From NCBI RefSeq assembly GCF_004028635.1, contig NZ_RQJW01000010.1, positions 62,001 to 126,000 of the forward strand: 64,000 bases of DNA, in the 5' to 3' direction. A model generated the notes under the pieces. It searched no databases and was not told the origin of the DNA. It saw only the letters and a program-made list of their open reading frames with translations. How positions within the stretch are numbered: the first letter of the stretch is position 1; each line of letters begins with the position of its first letter. The stretch is from Streptomyces cyaneus (GTDB lineage Bacteria; Actinomycetota; Actinomycetes; Streptomycetales; Streptomycetaceae). The position numbers and the translations under genes are program-made. Below are positions 62,194 to 64,000 of this stretch, piece by piece.

Positions 62194-62892
62194 ATGACCC
62201 CTGGCGCCCAGCACCCGAACGAGCCTGCCGCCCAGCCTCTGCGTAGTGACGCCGAGCGCAACCGTGAGCGGATCATCGCTGCTGCGCGGACCGTGTTCGC
62301 GCGAGACGGCCTGAGTGCCTCCATGGCCTCCGTGTCCCGCGAGGCGGGCGTGGGGATCGCCACCATGTTCCGCCGCTTCCCGACGAAGGCAGAACTGGTC
62401 GACGCCGTCTTCGCCGACCGCATGGGCGCCTACGCCGACGCGGTCGCCACCGCCCTGGACGACCCCGACCCCTGGAACGGTTTCGTCGGATACATCGAGA
62501 CCGCCTGCGCGATGCAGGCCGTCGACAGCGGTTTCGCCGACGTGTTGACCATGGTCTTCCCCACAGCCAAGACCTTGGAAGAACGCCGCAACCAGGCGTA
62601 CGAGGGCATGGTGCAGCTCATCGGCCGCGCCAAGGCCACCGGCCGCTTGCGTGAGGACTTCGACGCCTCGGACCTGGTACTGCTGCACATGGCCAACGCC
62701 GGTGTCGTGAACGCCACCGGCGACGCCGCGCCTGACGCCTGGCGCCGTGTCGTCGCTCTGCTGATCCAGTCCCTCGAGGCCCCGGCCCGCGGCGTGCTGC
62801 CCGACCCGGCCGGGCACGAGGCCCTCTACAAGGCCATGCTGCGTGCCGGCCAGGCAGGCTCCACCGCACCGGCGCCGGGTAAGAGCGGCTGA
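62194..62892 (+). CDS. TetR-family transcriptional repressor
   Basis: 232 residues from ATG 62194. The N-terminal HTH is NRERIIAAARTVFARDGLSA followed by VSREAGVGIATMFRRFPTKAELVDAVF, the TetR recognition helix. The C-terminal ligand domain is TetR_C-like, with WNGFVGYIETACAMQAVDSG. It diverges from the SDR copy 2 gene, and the shared palindromes near both make it the likely local repressor of both SDR copies and of itself. The ligand is unknown. The end has a low-complexity tail. Confidence 0.9.
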   Translation: MTPGAQHPNEPAAQPLRSDAERNRERIIAAARTVFARDGLSASMASVSREAGVGIATMFRRFPTKAELVDAVFADRMGAYADAVATALDDPDPWNGFVGYIETACAMQAVDSGFADVLTMVFPTAKTLEERRNQAYEGMVQLIGRAKATGRLREDFDASDLVLLHMANAGVVNATGDAAPDAWRRVVALLIQSLEAPARGVLPDPAGHEALYKAMLRAGQAGSTAPAPGKSG

Positions 62893-63001
62893 CCCCAGGA
62901 CCCGATAACCGTGCCGCGCCTCGGCGCGACGGCAGTTCGTGGGGGAAGGGCGCCCAAGCGAGGGGCCTGGTTGCTGGTGGCGCAGGTCAAGGGCGAGGTG
63001 C

Positions 63002-63470
63002 TGGGTGAGGCGCCGGATCGGCGTCGGGTGGGACCATCCGTCGCACCATGTCTGCCCAGGTGGCTCGGAGGCGGGCGACGGGGACGCCTAGGTCGTGGCG
63101 CAGATGGTCCACAACGTCCATATTCACGCGCAGGAGCGTTGACACATGGTGGTGGTAGGCCCCGCGGTTTCGGAGATGTACCGGCGTTCGCGGGGAAGTT
63201 GGCGTGCCAACGCGGAGCCCAGGTCCGTGTCACTCGCGACGCGCTCCATCAGTGCACAGCCGAACGCCGTGAGCCGTTCTCTCGCCGGCGCCCCGGGGCC
63301 GTGGGGAGGCGGACCAGACGTGCACGCCACCTGGAAGTCGGCCTCGGCCTCGGCGAAGAGAGTCACAAGTAGGCCGCCCCGGTCGCCGAACCGGCGGAAA
63401 AGGGTGGCCTTTCCCACACCGGCTTCCTTCGCAGTCGGGCGCGGTTGTGGGCGGCATCGGCACGCTCGGG
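63002..63470 (-). pseudogene. Remnant of a second TetR-family regulator
   Basis: On the minus strand one frame reads VGKATLFRRFGDRGGLLVTL, the recognition helix of a TetR HTH, and continues to LARQLPRERRYISETAG. After a shift, another frame reads GAYHHHVSTLLRVNMDVVDH and LRATWADMVRRMVPPD, matching the end of TetR_C domains. The N-terminal start is missing and an internal stretch is deleted. Confidence 0.5.
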
Positions 63471-63499
63471 GAAGGGAGTGGAGTCGTCCTGATCGCCCA

Positions 63500-63994
63500 T
63501 CAGTCCTTGCCTGTCACCGGTACGTACACGTTTCCGTCCTCGATCCGGACTGCCCCGCCGGGCGGCCGGGCGGCCTCGCGGGCCAGTTCCGGGCGCGACC
63601 AGCGTGAGAGCGGTACTTCACTCTCGGCAGGCAGTCGGCAGACCAACGCCTTGACCTCGGCGGTCTGCAGCGGTGTGAACGAGGCGGGACGGCCACAGCG
63701 TTGACGGTCTTTGAGCCCGGGCAGGCCCGCCTGGGCGAACCGGTCACGTCGGCGGGGCACGGTGTCCAAATGCAGCCCCGTCTGCCGGGCGATGAATGCG
63801 TTGGAGCGTCCACGCGCGGCGTGCAGCACCACCTGTGCACGCACCCGCACCCGCACCCGCACCCGCAGCCGGTGCTCGGTCCTGTGGCCGTAGGCCATCT
63901 TCTTCAACCGCACGCGTTCGGCGGCACTCGGGGCTATCGGACAGGGGGTAGCGGACGGGCACGGCGGGCGAACCGATCGGCCGAAGTGGATCAC
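63500..63994 (-). mobile_element. IS630-type transposase, N-terminal fragment
   Basis: The frame reads ARGRSNAFIARQTGLHLDTV and then DRFAQAGLPGLKDRQRCGRP and SRWSRPELAREAARPPG, the helix-turn-helix of IS630-family transposases. It then runs into unrelated residues (IEDGNVYVPVTGKD) and stops at 63500, so the catalytic DDE part is absent. The fragment may begin beyond the right edge, and no terminal repeats could be placed. It shows that a mobile element has been active here. Confidence 0.6.
63841..63864. repeat. Tandem GCACCC hexamer inside the transposase fragment
   Basis: Four exact copies of GCACCC, extending imperfectly on both sides; on the minus strand they encode alternating Arg and Val. 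Such short hexamer tracts arise by slippage and may have lengthened the gene. Confidence 0.7.
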
Positions 63995-64000
63995 TGGTGC

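Overview
The window is high-GC actinobacterial DNA and almost certainly a Streptomyces chromosome. The case rests on codon use with G/C at third positions, GTG/TTG starts, twin-arginine secreted glycosidases, a complete ergothioneine operon, a mycothiol-type amidase, an SCO0930-family lipoprotein beside an RmdA-like c-di-GMP protein, and a type-B sdhCAB operon followed by ornithine-lipid genes. From memory, the order lipoprotein - methyltransferase - rmdA - sdh - ols matches the SCO0920-SCO0930 region of S. coelicolor. I could not run a search to confirm this.

Layout. 1-6.2 kb: the end of a CapA-like protein, a MarR/hydrolase pair with twin operators, a flavin-type oxidase-fold protein, a universal stress protein, and lysX (lysyl-phosphatidylglycerol synthesis). 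6.3-11 kb: cell-surface genes, namely a polysaccharide deacetylase, a class F sortase, two small secreted single-anchor proteins meeting at a very strong hairpin, and a DUF4239 protein with a Pro-Thr repeat partner. 11-22.7 kb: conserved lipoprotein, methyltransferase, rmdA, LysR regulator, sdhCAB, olsBA. 22.7-32.3 kb: UvrA2/DrrC-like ATPase, beta-propeller phytase, luciferase-like oxidoreductase, BBE-type flavoprotein with a LuxR regulator, and a zinc-starvation unit (Zur-type box, zinc-free L32, COG0523 GTPase). 32.3-42.4 kb: ferredoxin-like protein, DUF485/solute symporter, pectate-lyase-like beta-helix protein, MBL hydrolase, HAD protein, dodecin, egtABCD. 42.7-52.3 kb: a PARG-like macrodomain protein overlapping a PemK-like gene, flotillin with a stand-alone NfeD-like OB protein, amidase, and a GH43/GH78 pair.

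From about 52.3 kb to the right end the character changes. Intact short-chain dehydrogenases, an HxlR and a TetR regulator, a DoxX protein and a PIG-L amidase are interleaved with decayed genes: MmyB-like regulator, aldo/keto reductase, M24 peptidase, two luciferase-like oxidoreductases, XdhC, a second TetR gene and an IS630-type transposase fragment. This looks like an accessory region in decay. Two paralogous dehydrogenase genes, 55.6 kb (intact) and 62.0 kb (frameshifted), carry the same promoter and operator layout. The operators lie in front of the TetR gene at 62.2 kb, which suggests one local regulon made by duplication.

No rRNA, tRNA, CRISPR array or biosynthetic gene cluster was seen. 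Everything rests on reading the sequence. Family names are from motif recognition, and the weaker ones are marked by low confidence.
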